A DNA stretch of 58,958 nt from Lachnospiraceae bacterium UBA5902 (GTDB lineage Bacteria > Bacillota > Clostridia > Lachnospirales > Lachnospiraceae). Position numbers and translations under genes: made by a program. Below, in pieces: positions 20,506 to 29,324 of this stretch; the first letter of the stretch is position 1, and each line of letters opens with the position of its first letter. The DNA is taken from contig DJEI01000077.1 in the NCBI GenBank assembly GCA_002431865.1, positions 1-58,958 of the forward strand, read 5' to 3'. Below the pieces are notes generated by a model. That model did not search any database, was not told the DNA's origin, and was given only the letters and a program-made list of their open reading frames with translations.

Positions 20506-21570
20506 ATGAAACAGATTATTTTAACCGGCGATCGTCCTACAGGACGTTTGCATGTTGGACATTATGTAGGCTCTTTGAAAGAGCGTGTTAAACTTCAGAA
20601 TTCTGGTGTCTATGATGAGATCTACATCATGATCGCGGACGCACAGGCACTCACAGATAACGCAGAGCACCCGGAGAAGGTACGTCAGAACATCATGCAG
20701 GTTGCACTTGATTACCTCGCATGCGGACTTGATCCGGAGAAAGCAACGATCTTCATCCAGTCTATGATTCCGGAACTGACCGAGCTTACATTCTATTATA
20801 TGAACCTTGTTACTGTTTCCCGTGTACAGCGTAACCCGACTGTAAAGGCAGAGATTCAGATGCGTAACTTCGAGGCAAGCATCCCGGTTGGTTTCTTCTG
20901 CTATCCGATCAGCCAGGCAGCCGATATCACAGCATTCCGTGCAACCCACGTACCGGTTGGTGAAGATCAGATGCCAATGATCGAGCAGTGTAAGGAAATC
21001 GTACACAAATTCAATACGGTATACGGCGAGACACTGACTGATCCAAAGATCGTACTTCCGGAAAACAGCGCATGTCTGCGTCTGCCAGGTATCGATGGTA
21101 AGGCAAAGATGAGTAAGTCTCTTGGCAACTGCATCTATCTTGCAGAGGAGCCTGAGGATATCAAGAAGAAGGTTATGTCGATGTTCACCGATCCGAACCA
21201 TCTACGTGTCGAAGATCCGGGACAGGTTGAAGGCAATCCGGTATTTATCTACCTCGATGCATTCAGCAAGCCAGAGTATTTCGCAGAGTTCCTTCCAGAG
21301 TATTCCGGTATGGACGAGCTGAAGGAGCATTACACACGTGGTGGTCTTGGCGATGTGAAAGTGAAGAAGTTCCTGAACAATGTACTTCAGGCAGAGCTTG
21401 CTCCGATCCGCGAGCGTCGTAAGATGTGGGAGCAGAAGCTTCCAGATGTCTATGACATCCTGAAAGCTGGCAGCAAGAGAGCCAGAGAGACAGCAAGCAA
21501 GACACTCGAAGATGTCCGCCGCTCTATGAAGATTGATTACTTTGATAATGATAACCTGTTGAAGATGTAA
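20506..21570 (+). CDS. trpS: Tryptophan--tRNA ligase
   Basis: 354 residues. Class I signatures: HIGH-type motif GRLHVGHYVGS near residue 13, and KMSKS ([11 protein letters not shown]) near 201. GDRPTGRLH at the N-terminus and AFRATHVPVGEDQ fit TrpRS. Tight ribosome site GAGAGGA precedes the ATG. It charges tRNA-Trp. Transcribed alone with its own promoter and terminator. Confidence 0.97.
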   Translation: MKQIILTGDRPTGRLHVGHYVGSLKERVKLQNSGVYDEIYIMIADAQALTDNAEHPEKVRQNIMQVALDYLACGLDPEKATIFIQSMIPELTELTFYYMNLVTVSRVQRNPTVKAEIQMRNFEASIPVGFFCYPISQAADITAFRATHVPVGEDQMPMIEQCKEIVHKFNTVYGETLTDPKIVLPENSACLRLPGIDGKAKMSKSLGNCIYLAEEPEDIKKKVMSMFTDPNHLRVEDPGQVEGNPVFIYLDAFSKPEYFAEFLPEYSGMDELKEHYTRGGLGDVKVKKFLNNVLQAELAPIRERRKMWEQKLPDVYDILKAGSKRARETASKTLEDVRRSMKIDYFDNDNLLKM

Positions 21571-21612
21571 TTTTATCATCACCCATTTTGATTTATATAT
21601 TTGTTTTTATAA

Positions 21613-21649
21613 TAATTAGAACCATCGGCTTAGCCGGTGGTTCTAATTA
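21613..21649. terminator. Terminator after trpS (bidirectional)
   Basis: AATTAGAACCATCGGC pairs with GCCGGTGGTTCTAATT around a TTA loop, with AT-rich flanks on both sides. It separates the converging trpS and Rpn-family genes. Confidence 0.8.
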
Positions 21650-21674
21650 TTTAGTCATATACCAATAGTATTTC

Positions 21675-22514
21675 CTACGCCGTCTTCTGCGTCGCCAGCT
21701 CCTCCACAACTTCTAGCGACAGCCCTGTACTTCTGGATATTTCCTCGTGCGACAGCTTATTTAATGTCAAAAGCATCCTTGCTGTATCTTTTGCTGTCTC
21801 CTCTGCTACTTCTTCGCACATCTCATCTAACACTCTGCACATACGATCTCTGCCTCCTTCCGTTTCTTTTAAATATTTTACTTCATCTGCTAACACTTTG
21901 CTATACATATCTTCTGATTTTGTACAATAAAAATCATGCATCAGCCGTCCAACCGGGGTCTCCACATCCTGATATTCGCCATTCACATATAGGATATGCA
22001 GCCCATCTCCAAATAACGCATTATCATGTTCCTCTATTCTACGCTCTATGTGATAGATCGGTACACCTCGCACATACTTATCATTCTCTGTGATAAATAT
22101 AACAAATGATTCTGGCAACTCATCAAAATCCTTTCCCTTGCCCAGCAGATCACGATCTATCATACTTCCATGAAAGCGTGCACGTCTGGCACCTGCGCCA
22201 TCCTCGTCTCTCTGTATTTCCACATCAAAATGTTCCTGATTCAGATCAATTGCCTTTATATCTAAGCAAATCGACCGTTTCGTAGCGCTCTTATATTCTA
22301 CCTGTGCCTTTGTCTCTAACACCACAATGTCATTCCGTTCCAACACAGTCTGTAAAATATACTCAACCGCCTCGATCTTCCCGTCCAATGCTTCCGAGAA
22401 AAAATCATCATCTATCAATCTCAGTTTATCAATCCGTGCCAAATACTCTTCCTGCGTCCGATGCCATGCTAACTGCACATTTCCAGCTTCCATCTGTTTG
22501 TTCATCTCGGCCAT
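21675..22514 (-). CDS. Rpn-family PD-(D/E)XK nuclease/putative transposase
   Basis: 279 residues from ATG 22514, chosen for AGGAGGAG 6 bases upstream; the frame continues 40 codons further without a ribosome site. Landmarks: LRLIDDDFFSEALDGK near residue 38, YKSATKRSICLDIKAID near 85, FDVEIQRDEDGAGARRARFH near 105 (acidic and Gln residues of the nuclease core: D, E-x-Q), and YHIERRI. This is the Rpn/PDDEXK_2 family, recombination-promoting nucleases very common in Lachnospiraceae. The C-terminal part is charged and ends in a short helix-turn-helix-like SHEEISRSTGLSLEVVEEL. Likely intact. Family members multiply in genomes and are found near breakpoints. Confidence 0.85.
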   Translation of the reverse strand: MAEMNKQMEAGNVQLAWHRTQEEYLARIDKLRLIDDDFFSEALDGKIEAVEYILQTVLERNDIVVLETKAQVEYKSATKRSICLDIKAIDLNQEHFDVEIQRDEDGAGARRARFHGSMIDRDLLGKGKDFDELPESFVIFITENDKYVRGVPIYHIERRIEEHDNALFGDGLHILYVNGEYQDVETPVGRLMHDFYCTKSEDMYSKVLADEVKYLKETEGGRDRMCRVLDEMCEEVAEETAKDTARMLLTLNKLSHEEISRSTGLSLEVVEELATQKTA

Positions 22515-22543
22515 ACAACTCCTCCTGTATCGCCCCGGGGAAT

Positions 22544-22627
22544 GGTTCATACATCTAATATTGTCGACACCAAAACCATAACACGCAGGTTCATACATTG
22601 TAAAGTGTAATATTGGAACATTTACAA
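22544..22627. promoter_or_regulatory. Direct and inverted repeats upstream of the Rpn-family gene
   Basis: GGTTCATACAT occurs at 22544-22554 and 22589-22599, each followed by TAATATTG (22557-22564 and 22608-22615). TTGTAAA (22598-22604) and TTTACAA (22621-22627) form an inverted repeat overlapping the second copy. They could be regulator sites or remains of duplication; no promoter is clear. Confidence 0.4.
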
Positions 22628-22649
22628 AAAGCACGCAGGAATGCGGGGT

Positions 22650-22688
22650 TACATAAATCGGTTCACAAAAGTTTCACAGATTTATGTA
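22650..22688. promoter_or_regulatory. 10-bp perfect inverted repeat after card1
   Basis: TACATAAATC (22650-22659) pairs with GATTTATGTA (22679-22688) across a 19-base loop, 16 bases after the card1 stop on the minus strand. It lacks a T-tract, so it is a weak terminator at best, or an operator for the Rpn-family gene. Confidence 0.45.
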
Positions 22689-22703
22689 GTCTCCATTATT
22701 AAC

Positions 22704-23891
22704 TTATATCCTCTTTAATTTATTAAGCAGCTGTTCATCACTCATCCGAAATACATCATCGATAATCCAGATATGCATATCCCTCGCACGCTGCTTGAAA
22801 AACATCGTGCCGGTTGTGTTGTCACAGGCACGCGCTAGGACAAGCGCCTTTCTGGCATATTTCCCTCCAAACTTTCGTGATACTGTCTCCAGCTCATGCA
22901 GCGCACTGCCACCAGCCTTGCCACTCTTGCAGGAGATAAAAATTGGGCATACCTGTTTCATCAGGATCACATCGATCTCATTCATCGTATCATAACCGGG
23001 GCTCATCGTGTCGTGCACTTCACCATCCCAGTCAATATGCGCACCAATCACCGCATCTGAGAACAGATACCTTTCCCGCGTCGCTACCTCATAGACATGT
23101 AGCTCCAACATGTTTCCTGCCTTCGCGATAATCTTCTTAATCTGATTATTCTTGAACCGGAACATCACTTTCTTTCCATGTTCCTCATAATCCTTGATCA
23201 TGCCAATCTCATACAGATCCCTCAACAGGCGGATGGCATCTCCTAGCTGGTTGATATACAACTCGCTCCAGCCCTCCCGCTGATTTGGCGTATTCTTACG
23301 AAGCTCATCAATCACACCACAATGCTTGTTCCAGTCTCCCCGGTATCTGCGGCACAGATCCCACATAATACGGATATCCTCCCGAAACTGGTCTGTGAAT
23401 TTCCACTCGGAGATACTACCCGTCTCCTTCGTGAGCAGACCGCCATGCAGTATGATATCTTCCGCAATGCTGATATTAAAATGGTAATCCGATGTAATTA
23501 CCTTCGAACCACGGATATCAATTTCCTTTCCAGTAAATGGATCGATACGCAGCTTGCTGACTTCCATCCGCGCGGAAATACATCCAAGCGCGATCAGAAG
23601 CATCTCACTGCCTCCCGTCAAGGCAAAACGGATTCCCGGATATTCCCGGATAATACCCGCCAAAGTTCCAATGATACTATTCAGATCATCCTTTGGAACC
23701 TCCAAAAATTCTAACTCCACATCCGGACATTTGTGGTCGCGAAACTGTTCAATATCCCGGATCTGCTTCGTGATCATGTTATCTTTGTGTCCGAGAAAAA
23801 TCATGCGTTCCGGCATGTATTTCATCATCACCATCACATTCTCGATCGGTTCCTGTGAGAAGAATTTAACGATTGCTTTTGTTCTCTCCAT
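22704..23891 (-). CDS. Card1/Can2-like CARF nuclease (DUF1887)
   Basis: 395 residues with GAGGG 7 bases before the ATG. The N-terminal half (about 1-145) is a CARF-type Rossmann domain (AIVKFFSQEPIENVMVMM, FALTGGSEMLLIALGC), followed by a helical winged part and a C-terminal PD-(D/E)XK nuclease (about 265-395) with MNEIDVILMK and IFISCKSGK. In known members cyclic tetra-adenylate made by type III CRISPR complexes binds the CARF domain and activates cutting of single-stranded RNA and DNA. The position usually acidic in ExK is Ser here (S-C-K). No cas gene or CRISPR array is in the window, so it must respond to a distant system or another signal. A strong terminator stands 21 bases upstream of its start. 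Confidence 0.88.
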   Translation of the reverse strand: MERTKAIVKFFSQEPIENVMVMMKYMPERMIFLGHKDNMITKQIRDIEQFRDHKCPDVELEFLEVPKDDLNSIIGTLAGIIREYPGIRFALTGGSEMLLIALGCISARMEVSKLRIDPFTGKEIDIRGSKVITSDYHFNISIAEDIILHGGLLTKETGSISEWKFTDQFREDIRIMWDLCRRYRGDWNKHCGVIDELRKNTPNQREGWSELYINQLGDAIRLLRDLYEIGMIKDYEEHGKKVMFRFKNNQIKKIIAKAGNMLELHVYEVATRERYLFSDAVIGAHIDWDGEVHDTMSPGYDTMNEIDVILMKQVCPIFISCKSGKAGGSALHELETVSRKFGGKYARKALVLARACDNTTGTMFFKQRARDMHIWIIDDVFRMSDEQLLNKLKRI

Positions 23892-23911
23892 CTAACGCCC
23901 TCCTACATAAT

Positions 23912-23952
23912 AAAAAGAATTGCAAAAGTATCCACCCCTCATACTTTTGCAA
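23912..23952 (-). terminator. Strong terminator between the membrane coiled-coil gene and card1
   Basis: On the minus strand TTGCAAAAGTAT pairs perfectly with ATACTTTTGCAA (12 bp, 9-base loop), followed by TTCTTTTTATT. It lies between the stop at 23971 and the card1 start at 23891. Confidence 0.88.
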
Positions 23953-23970
23953 TCATTCATTCTCTATTTG

Positions 23971-25314
23971 TTACTGCATGGATGCAAATAACGCCGCAAT
24001 CTCCTCCGGAGACAGTGTCCGGTTTGGATTATCGTCCACCGGCATTGTCGGTGCTGGCTCTGCATCCACATTCATCGTTGTATCTGTGATGTCCTGTTCT
24101 GCCTCATGTACGGCTTCTGCAACTTCCTCTGCATGTGCCTCTTCTGCGGATAAATCTGCCTGTTCCTGTTGCGGAAATGGAATCACATCTGCATTCTTCA
24201 CATCCTTAACCTGCTTATCTGCCTGCAGATTGCCAAGCAGGGCATCGATCATACTCTGATCTAACATGCCTGTATTGGCAGCTTCCTCTTTGAATTCTGC
24301 CTCTTCCTTTAATTCCTTATCTGCGCTGCCACCAAACCGGGAGAAGAAGTCCTCTGTATTGAATACATGCTCTGGTTCTTCTGTTGGTGCGGCTTCTTCT
24401 GCAACCACTTCCGGTTCATCCGTTGATGCTGCCTCAACCTCTGCTGGTGTATCATCTGTCTGAGTCAGAGAATCATCTGTGATTGTGTCTGTTGTCTGCG
24501 GAACAGAATCTGCTATTTCTGACTGTGCATCTTCGGTTATATCATTCTCAACAATCGATGCCACTTCCGGCTCGACAGCTTCTACGATATTTCCCGCTTC
24601 TACTGTTTGCGAGGCATCCGTTGACTGCTCATCTTCCGGCACTCGTTCCTCCACATCAGCGTCAACTGCTGTCGATGCAGCTTCTACCGGTGCTGCTTCC
24701 GCATATTTCGGCATCTCGATGGCATCCACTGCCTCACGCAATGCGGTAAGCTGTGTCGTCACCTGCTGTAACTGGGCGACCACTGCCTGTACATCGCCTG
24801 CCAGCTTGCCAAACTCTTCCAACACCAGCGCAGTATGATCCGGCTCCTTCTGTGCCTGCAACGCCGCCTGCATTTCCAGTTCCTTCTGCATCTGCTCCGC
24901 CTGCTGTGCTGCTTCCTCTTCCTTCTTCCGGTCGTAGTTGATCAGAATTTTGATCGTCTTTTTCAACGTCTCATCCAACTGCTCTGCCTGGGCGGACAGA
25001 TAGGTGTTTGTCTTTCTCTGCTGCACATAGGAAGCCTTTGCCAGACGTTCCATATCATTCAGGATATCTGTATCCTCTTTTTTCGTATATTCCTGCAAGG
25101 TCTTTGTCACATATTCCTGCATCGCCTGTTCCTTCGCCACCTTGATGTCGACAACGGACAGAAGCAACGCATAAATGCTGCCTACCAGCACAAGCGAAAT
25201 TACCGCAACATAGACCACCTGTGAACGATATGCAAGCATGCAGTATCCCCACGCCAGAAGCGCCGTGAAACTGATCATGCCTAGTGTTACCATTCTCTTA
25301 TATCGATTCCCCAT
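23971..25314 (-). CDS. Membrane-anchored coiled-coil protein with long acidic tail
   Basis: 447 residues. Two membrane helices at the N-terminus (about 8-28 and 33-55) are followed by a coiled coil (about 60-215, with a Gln/Glu-rich stretch) and an acidic Pro/Thr-rich tail of about 200 residues. The tail holds two similar short motifs, LDQSMIDALLGNL (about 352) and LSPEEIAALFASM at the extreme C-terminus, which resemble the N-terminal CheY-binding peptide of FliM (LSQ-E-ID-LL). It is the last gene of the gdpP-rplI-dnaB run (32 bases after dnaB) and is followed by a strong terminator. No known family was recognised; an envelope-associated scaffold or signalling tether is a guess. Confidence 0.8.
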   Translation of the reverse strand: MGNRYKRMVTLGMISFTALLAWGYCMLAYRSQVVYVAVISLVLVGSIYALLLSVVDIKVAKEQAMQEYVTKTLQEYTKKEDTDILNDMERLAKASYVQQRKTNTYLSAQAEQLDETLKKTIKILINYDRKKEEEAAQQAEQMQKELEMQAALQAQKEPDHTALVLEEFGKLAGDVQAVVAQLQQVTTQLTALREAVDAIEMPKYAEAAPVEAASTAVDADVEERVPEDEQSTDASQTVEAGNIVEAVEPEVASIVENDITEDAQSEIADSVPQTTDTITDDSLTQTDDTPAEVEAASTDEPEVVAEEAAPTEEPEHVFNTEDFFSRFGGSADKELKEEAEFKEEAANTGMLDQSMIDALLGNLQADKQVKDVKNADVIPFPQQEQADLSAEEAHAEEVAEAVHEAEQDITDTTMNVDAEPAPTMPVDDNPNRTLSPEEIAALFASMQ

Positions 25315-25346
25315 CTGTTTTTTGCCTCCCTGCTTCTCGCCACAGA

Positions 25347-26693
25347 TTACCCTTTATAGTGCTTCTCCGGATCTGCAAACTTCGTATATTTTCCAATCCA
25401 GCGAAGATCAACGCTGCCCGTCTCACCACTACGCTGCTTGGCAATGATAATCTCCGCGGTCTGCGGCTTTGTCGTTGTCTCTGGATTGTAATATTCGTCT
25501 CGATAAATAAACATAACCACATCGGCATCCTGCTCAATGGATCCGGACTCTCGCAAATCCGAAAGCACCGGCTTGTGGTCCGGTCTTGCATCTACCGCAC
25601 GGGAAAGCTGCGACAATGCAATAATCGGAATCTTTAATTCCTTGGCTAAGTTCTTTAACGCACGGGAAACCTCCGCGATGAACTGCTGCCGGCTTTCCAC
25701 CGCACGGCTTGGACTCATCAACTGCAGGTAGTCGATCATGATAACCTGCACTCCGTAATTCTGCTTCCATTTTCTTGCGATTGAACGAAGCTCTGAGATT
25801 GTAACCGATGAATTTTCCTCTATATATAACGGCGAATTGGCAACTGCCTCCGTACTCTCAATCACCTTGTCCCAGTCATCATCTGACAGATCGCCAACCT
25901 TCATACTCTTGGAATCGACCATTGCATCGACTGCCAGAATACGGCTTGCCAGCTGTTCCTTGCTCATCTCCAACGAGAAGAATCCAACCGGAATGTGCTT
26001 CATGACTGCCAGATGGTGTGCGATATTTAACACAAATGCCGTCTTACCCATCGCAGGTCTTGCTGCCACCAGCAAAAGCTCTCCGGCATGCATACCCGTC
26101 AGCATATTATCCAGATCCCGGAATCCTGTCGGAACACCGGTAACCTTGCCATCGTTTCTTGCCGCTTCCTCCATCTCGCGAATGACATTCATCACAATCT
26201 CCCGAATCGGTACCGTATCCTCGGAACCATTCCGGTTCTGCACGAGCTTGAATATACTCTGTTCTGCGCGCTCCATGATCACTTCTACCGGCTCCTGCGA
26301 CTGATATCCATCTTTCTCGGTATTCTCGCAGAGCTTGATCAACTGCCGGAGTGCCGCCTTGTCCTTGACGATCTTTGCATAGTCCTTCACCGGAGCATAT
26401 AACGGAGCGGACTGCACTAACTGTGCCAGCGTCACCGTGTTTGCCACTTCTTCCGGGATATCTTTCATTCGCAGCCGTTCTACCAGTGTGATCGGATCTA
26501 CACTTGCCCCCTCCGAATACAGCTCGACCATGTTATCAAAGAGGATTCCGTACTGCTTATTGTAGAAATCCTCTCCTGTCAGCATATCCACCAGATCAGA
26601 AATCGCATCCCGGTTTACAAGCATTGTTCCGACGATGCCCTGTTCCGCTTTTTCATTATGCGGTTGTACGCGTCTTATCGTATTTTCATCCAT
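25347..26693 (-). CDS. dnaB: Replicative DNA helicase
   Basis: 448 residues from ATG 26693, giving MDENTIRRVQPHNEKAEQG, the usual DnaB start; the frame extends 17 codons upstream without similarity. The ribosome site TTAGAG is weak. The N-terminal helicase-primase interaction domain (about 10-115) is followed by the RecA-like core with Walker A AARPAMGKTAF near 205, Walker B MIDYLQLM, and SQLSRAVDARPDHKPVLSDLRESGSIEQDADVV. It unwinds DNA at the fork and recruits primase. Order gdpP-rplI-dnaB is as in Bacillus subtilis (yybT-rplI-dnaC). Confidence 0.97.
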   Translation of the reverse strand: MDENTIRRVQPHNEKAEQGIVGTMLVNRDAISDLVDMLTGEDFYNKQYGILFDNMVELYSEGASVDPITLVERLRMKDIPEEVANTVTLAQLVQSAPLYAPVKDYAKIVKDKAALRQLIKLCENTEKDGYQSQEPVEVIMERAEQSIFKLVQNRNGSEDTVPIREIVMNVIREMEEAARNDGKVTGVPTGFRDLDNMLTGMHAGELLLVAARPAMGKTAFVLNIAHHLAVMKHIPVGFFSLEMSKEQLASRILAVDAMVDSKSMKVGDLSDDDWDKVIESTEAVANSPLYIEENSSVTISELRSIARKWKQNYGVQVIMIDYLQLMSPSRAVESRQQFIAEVSRALKNLAKELKIPIIALSQLSRAVDARPDHKPVLSDLRESGSIEQDADVVMFIYRDEYYNPETTTKPQTAEIIIAKQRSGETGSVDLRWIGKYTKFADPEKHYKG

Positions 26694-26766
26694 AAAAACA
26701 ACTCTAATTTTTCTAAGCCTGCGGCATTTCGCAAACCCAGACATCCTTACCTGTATCTACTCAAAT

Positions 26767-27213
26767 TTAAGCTTCCTCAATCTTCACTGTAAGCTCTGCT
26801 GTTACCTTTGTGTGCAGCCTGATTCCAACGGTACGTGTACCCGGTGCCTTGATTGCATCCTTCATAACGATCTTCTTTTTGTCGATGTCATGTCCAAGCT
26901 GTGACTTGATTGCCTCAGCAATTTCCTTGGAAGAAATCGAACCAAAGGTTCTTCCGTTTTCACCCATCTTGATGGAAAGCGTGATACTCTCCTTCTCGAT
27001 CTGTGCAGCAAGTGCCTGTGCATCTGCCAGCACCTCTGCGGCAACCTTATCCTCATGTGCCTTCTTCAGCTTCAAGTCATTCAGGTTCTTTGAAGTTGCT
27101 TCCATGCCAAGTTTCTTTGGTAGCAGCATATTTCTTGCGTATCCGTCGGATACATCTACGATCTGATCTTTTTTTCCGAGGCTTTTTACGTCCTGCAATA
27201 AAATAACTTTCAT
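26767..27213 (-). CDS. rplI: 50S ribosomal protein L9
   Basis: 148 residues, standard length. N-terminal [32 protein letters not shown] segment (rRNA-binding domain with [11 protein letters not shown]), then the long connecting helix and C-terminal domain ([34 protein letters not shown]). L9 binds 23S rRNA near the L1 stalk and helps keep frame. It sits 20 bases after gdpP and upstream of dnaB. Confidence 0.98.
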   Translation of the reverse strand: MKVILLQDVKSLGKKDQIVDVSDGYARNMLLPKKLGMEATSKNLNDLKLKKAHEDKVAAEVLADAQALAAQIEKESITLSIKMGENGRTFGSISSKEIAEAIKSQLGHDIDKKKIVMKDAIKAPGTRTVGIRLHTKVTAELTVKIEEA

Positions 27214-27233
27214 GTCTGATTCCTCCTTAATTC

Positions 27234-29282
27234 TTAAATATCACCTTCCCGATACATTTCATCCAGAAGTTTCTTTAATTGAATCAATACCAATTCATTT
27301 GTACTGTTTGTAAACTGGGCTCCGGCGATATTTGCATGTCCACCGCCACCCATTTTTTCCATGATAATCTGTACATTTACATCGTCGACTGACCGGGCAC
27401 TCATATAAACTGTGCCGTCCTTCTCCGTCGTGACAAACGACGCGCGGATACCTTCGATGTTGAGCAGGTCGTTTGCAACCTTCGCTGCAACCACCGTTGG
27501 TGCATCGGATTCCTTCGGATCTACCGTAGAAATCGCAAAATGATCCATATAAATCTCCGAATTAATGACACCCTCTGCCAACTGGCGGTACGTGTACATA
27601 TCGCTTCGGAACATCTTTCTGACACGGACGACATCCGCACCACTCCGACGCAGATATGATGCTGCATCAAATGTACGCACACCCGTCTTGGTCAGGAAAT
27701 TATCTGTATCGATCACAATACCCGCATACATAGCATCCGCCTCGATCGGCCGAAGCTTTACCTTGCCCTCGATGTACTGCAGGATCTCCGCGATCATCTC
27801 ACATGCCGAGCTTGCATATGGCTCGATATACGAAAGTGTTGCATTCTCGATCACTTCGTCCGACTGTCTGTGGTGGTCAAATACCACAATAGCCTTTGCC
27901 AGACTGAGCAGTTCTTCGCACTCGGTCATGCTCGGTTTATTCACATCCGTTACGACAACCAGCGTGTTCGGAGTTACCCGGCTGATTGCCTGTTCACTGT
28001 TGATGATCATATCGTCACCGTAGACGCTGTTCCCAATAAATCCGCTGATGATTGGGCGGATGGCTGAGGTTACCTCGTTCACTACGATATATGCCTTTTT
28101 ATTTAACGTCTTAACCAGACGATACACGCCCACTGCCGAACCAAACGCATCTGCATCCGGTCGTTTGTGTGCCATGATAATAACACTGTCTTTACTTGTC
28201 AGAAGCTCCTGGAACGCCTGTGCCTTGACACGCGCCTTAACAGTTGCTGACTTCTCAGTTCCTGCACTCTTTCCTCCAAAATACGTCGTCTTATCGCCAT
28301 ATTTGACAACTGCCTGATCGCCGCCTCGTCCAAGTGCCAGTCCAATTGCGGTACGCGCCCGTTCATACGCCTGCGCAAAACTGTCTGTTCCGGCACCGAC
28401 ACCGATACTCAGGGTAACCGGAATCTCGTTTCCGACATTGATACTCTTTACCTCATCCAGAATCGCAAACTTCGTCTCACGAAGCTGTGGCAGATACTGC
28501 TGCCGGAATACAAAGAAATATTTATCCTTCTCCAGCTTCTTTCCAATCGCATCGATCGTGGAAAGATACATATTGATTCGCCGGTCAACCAGTGCTTCCA
28601 CCAGCGAATGACGAACCTCCTCGGTATTCTCCATAACCTCATCGTAATTATCAATATACAACAGTCCTGCGACAAGCTTCTGATCCTCATTTTCTTTCTT
28701 GTAGGTCAGAAGCTCCGTCTCATCGTACAGATACAAAGTAATCATAGCATCTGCCTGATGGTCAACGATTGCATCCTCATCCGAATCCACTAATGCTTCT
28801 GAAAAGTCAATGCGACGCAGCAATGCCCGATAGACACGGTCGTTATATTCCAAATCCATCTGCATTTCCTCAGACGATAGTGCCTCCGCATCAACAGCCG
28901 GGAAGAATGCCTCAATGTTCTTGCGAATCCTCTTTTTAAAACCAACGCCGATTGTCTCGATAAACTTTGCATTGCCCCAAAGAATCTTGCCATCTGTATC
29001 CAGCAACGCATATGGAATATCCAGTTCCTCCAAAAGCTCCTTCTGTATCTGCCCCTGTTCCAGCGCAAACCGGAAGACAACCGGCATGATCGCCGCCTTC
29101 ATTACAATAAAAAATATAATCTCACATACAACAAAGATAAAAACTGCAGCAGCGGCAATCGCACCGCTCTTTTTGTCATGCACATACAGCACGATCACCA
29201 TCCCGACCAGAAGCACGGTCAATGCCAATGGCATCAGCAGATATTGTTGTATTTTCTTTTTTAAGATCTTTTCGTTATTCAT
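27234..29282 (-). CDS. gdpP: Cyclic-di-AMP phosphodiesterase GdpP
   Basis: 682 residues. Two membrane helices (about 13-33 and 38-62), a PAS-like domain (about 85-150), a degenerate GGDEF domain with [12 protein letters not shown] near 350, then DHH domain ([30 protein letters not shown]) and DHHA1 domain ending [12 protein letters not shown]. GdpP (YybT) hydrolyses c-di-AMP to 5'-pApA and so tunes turgor, potassium uptake and beta-lactam tolerance; the degenerate GGDEF hydrolyses ATP weakly in the characterised protein. All four DHH-type metal ligands seem present. First gene of the gdpP-rplI-dnaB run, 42 bases after valS. Confidence 0.96.
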   Translation of the reverse strand: MNNEKILKKKIQQYLLMPLALTVLLVGMVIVLYVHDKKSGAIAAAAVFIFVVCEIIFFIVMKAAIMPVVFRFALEQGQIQKELLEELDIPYALLDTDGKILWGNAKFIETIGVGFKKRIRKNIEAFFPAVDAEALSSEEMQMDLEYNDRVYRALLRRIDFSEALVDSDEDAIVDHQADAMITLYLYDETELLTYKKENEDQKLVAGLLYIDNYDEVMENTEEVRHSLVEALVDRRINMYLSTIDAIGKKLEKDKYFFVFRQQYLPQLRETKFAILDEVKSINVGNEIPVTLSIGVGAGTDSFAQAYERARTAIGLALGRGGDQAVVKYGDKTTYFGGKSAGTEKSATVKARVKAQAFQELLTSKDSVIIMAHKRPDADAFGSAVGVYRLVKTLNKKAYIVVNEVTSAIRPIISGFIGNSVYGDDMIINSEQAISRVTPNTLVVVTDVNKPSMTECEELLSLAKAIVVFDHHRQSDEVIENATLSYIEPYASSACEMIAEILQYIEGKVKLRPIEADAMYAGIVIDTDNFLTKTGVRTFDAASYLRRSGADVVRVRKMFRSDMYTYRQLAEGVINSEIYMDHFAISTVDPKESDAPTVVAAKVANDLLNIEGIRASFVTTEKDGTVYMSARSVDDVNVQIIMEKMGGGGHANIAGAQFTNSTNELVLIQLKKLLDEMYREGDI

Positions 29283-29324
29283 CGATTCTCACCTGTTGCC
29301 GTTTCAAACAGCCTCTCCCAGTGA

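Noticed and set aside
22515..22634. Longer N-terminus for the Rpn-family protein
   Set aside because: The extra 40 residues have no homologous look and no ribosome site, while AGGAGGAG directly precedes the ATG at 22514.
25347..26744. Upstream ATG start for DnaB
   Set aside because: The 17 added residues do not fit the family, whose members start with MxENxIRR(V)xPH.
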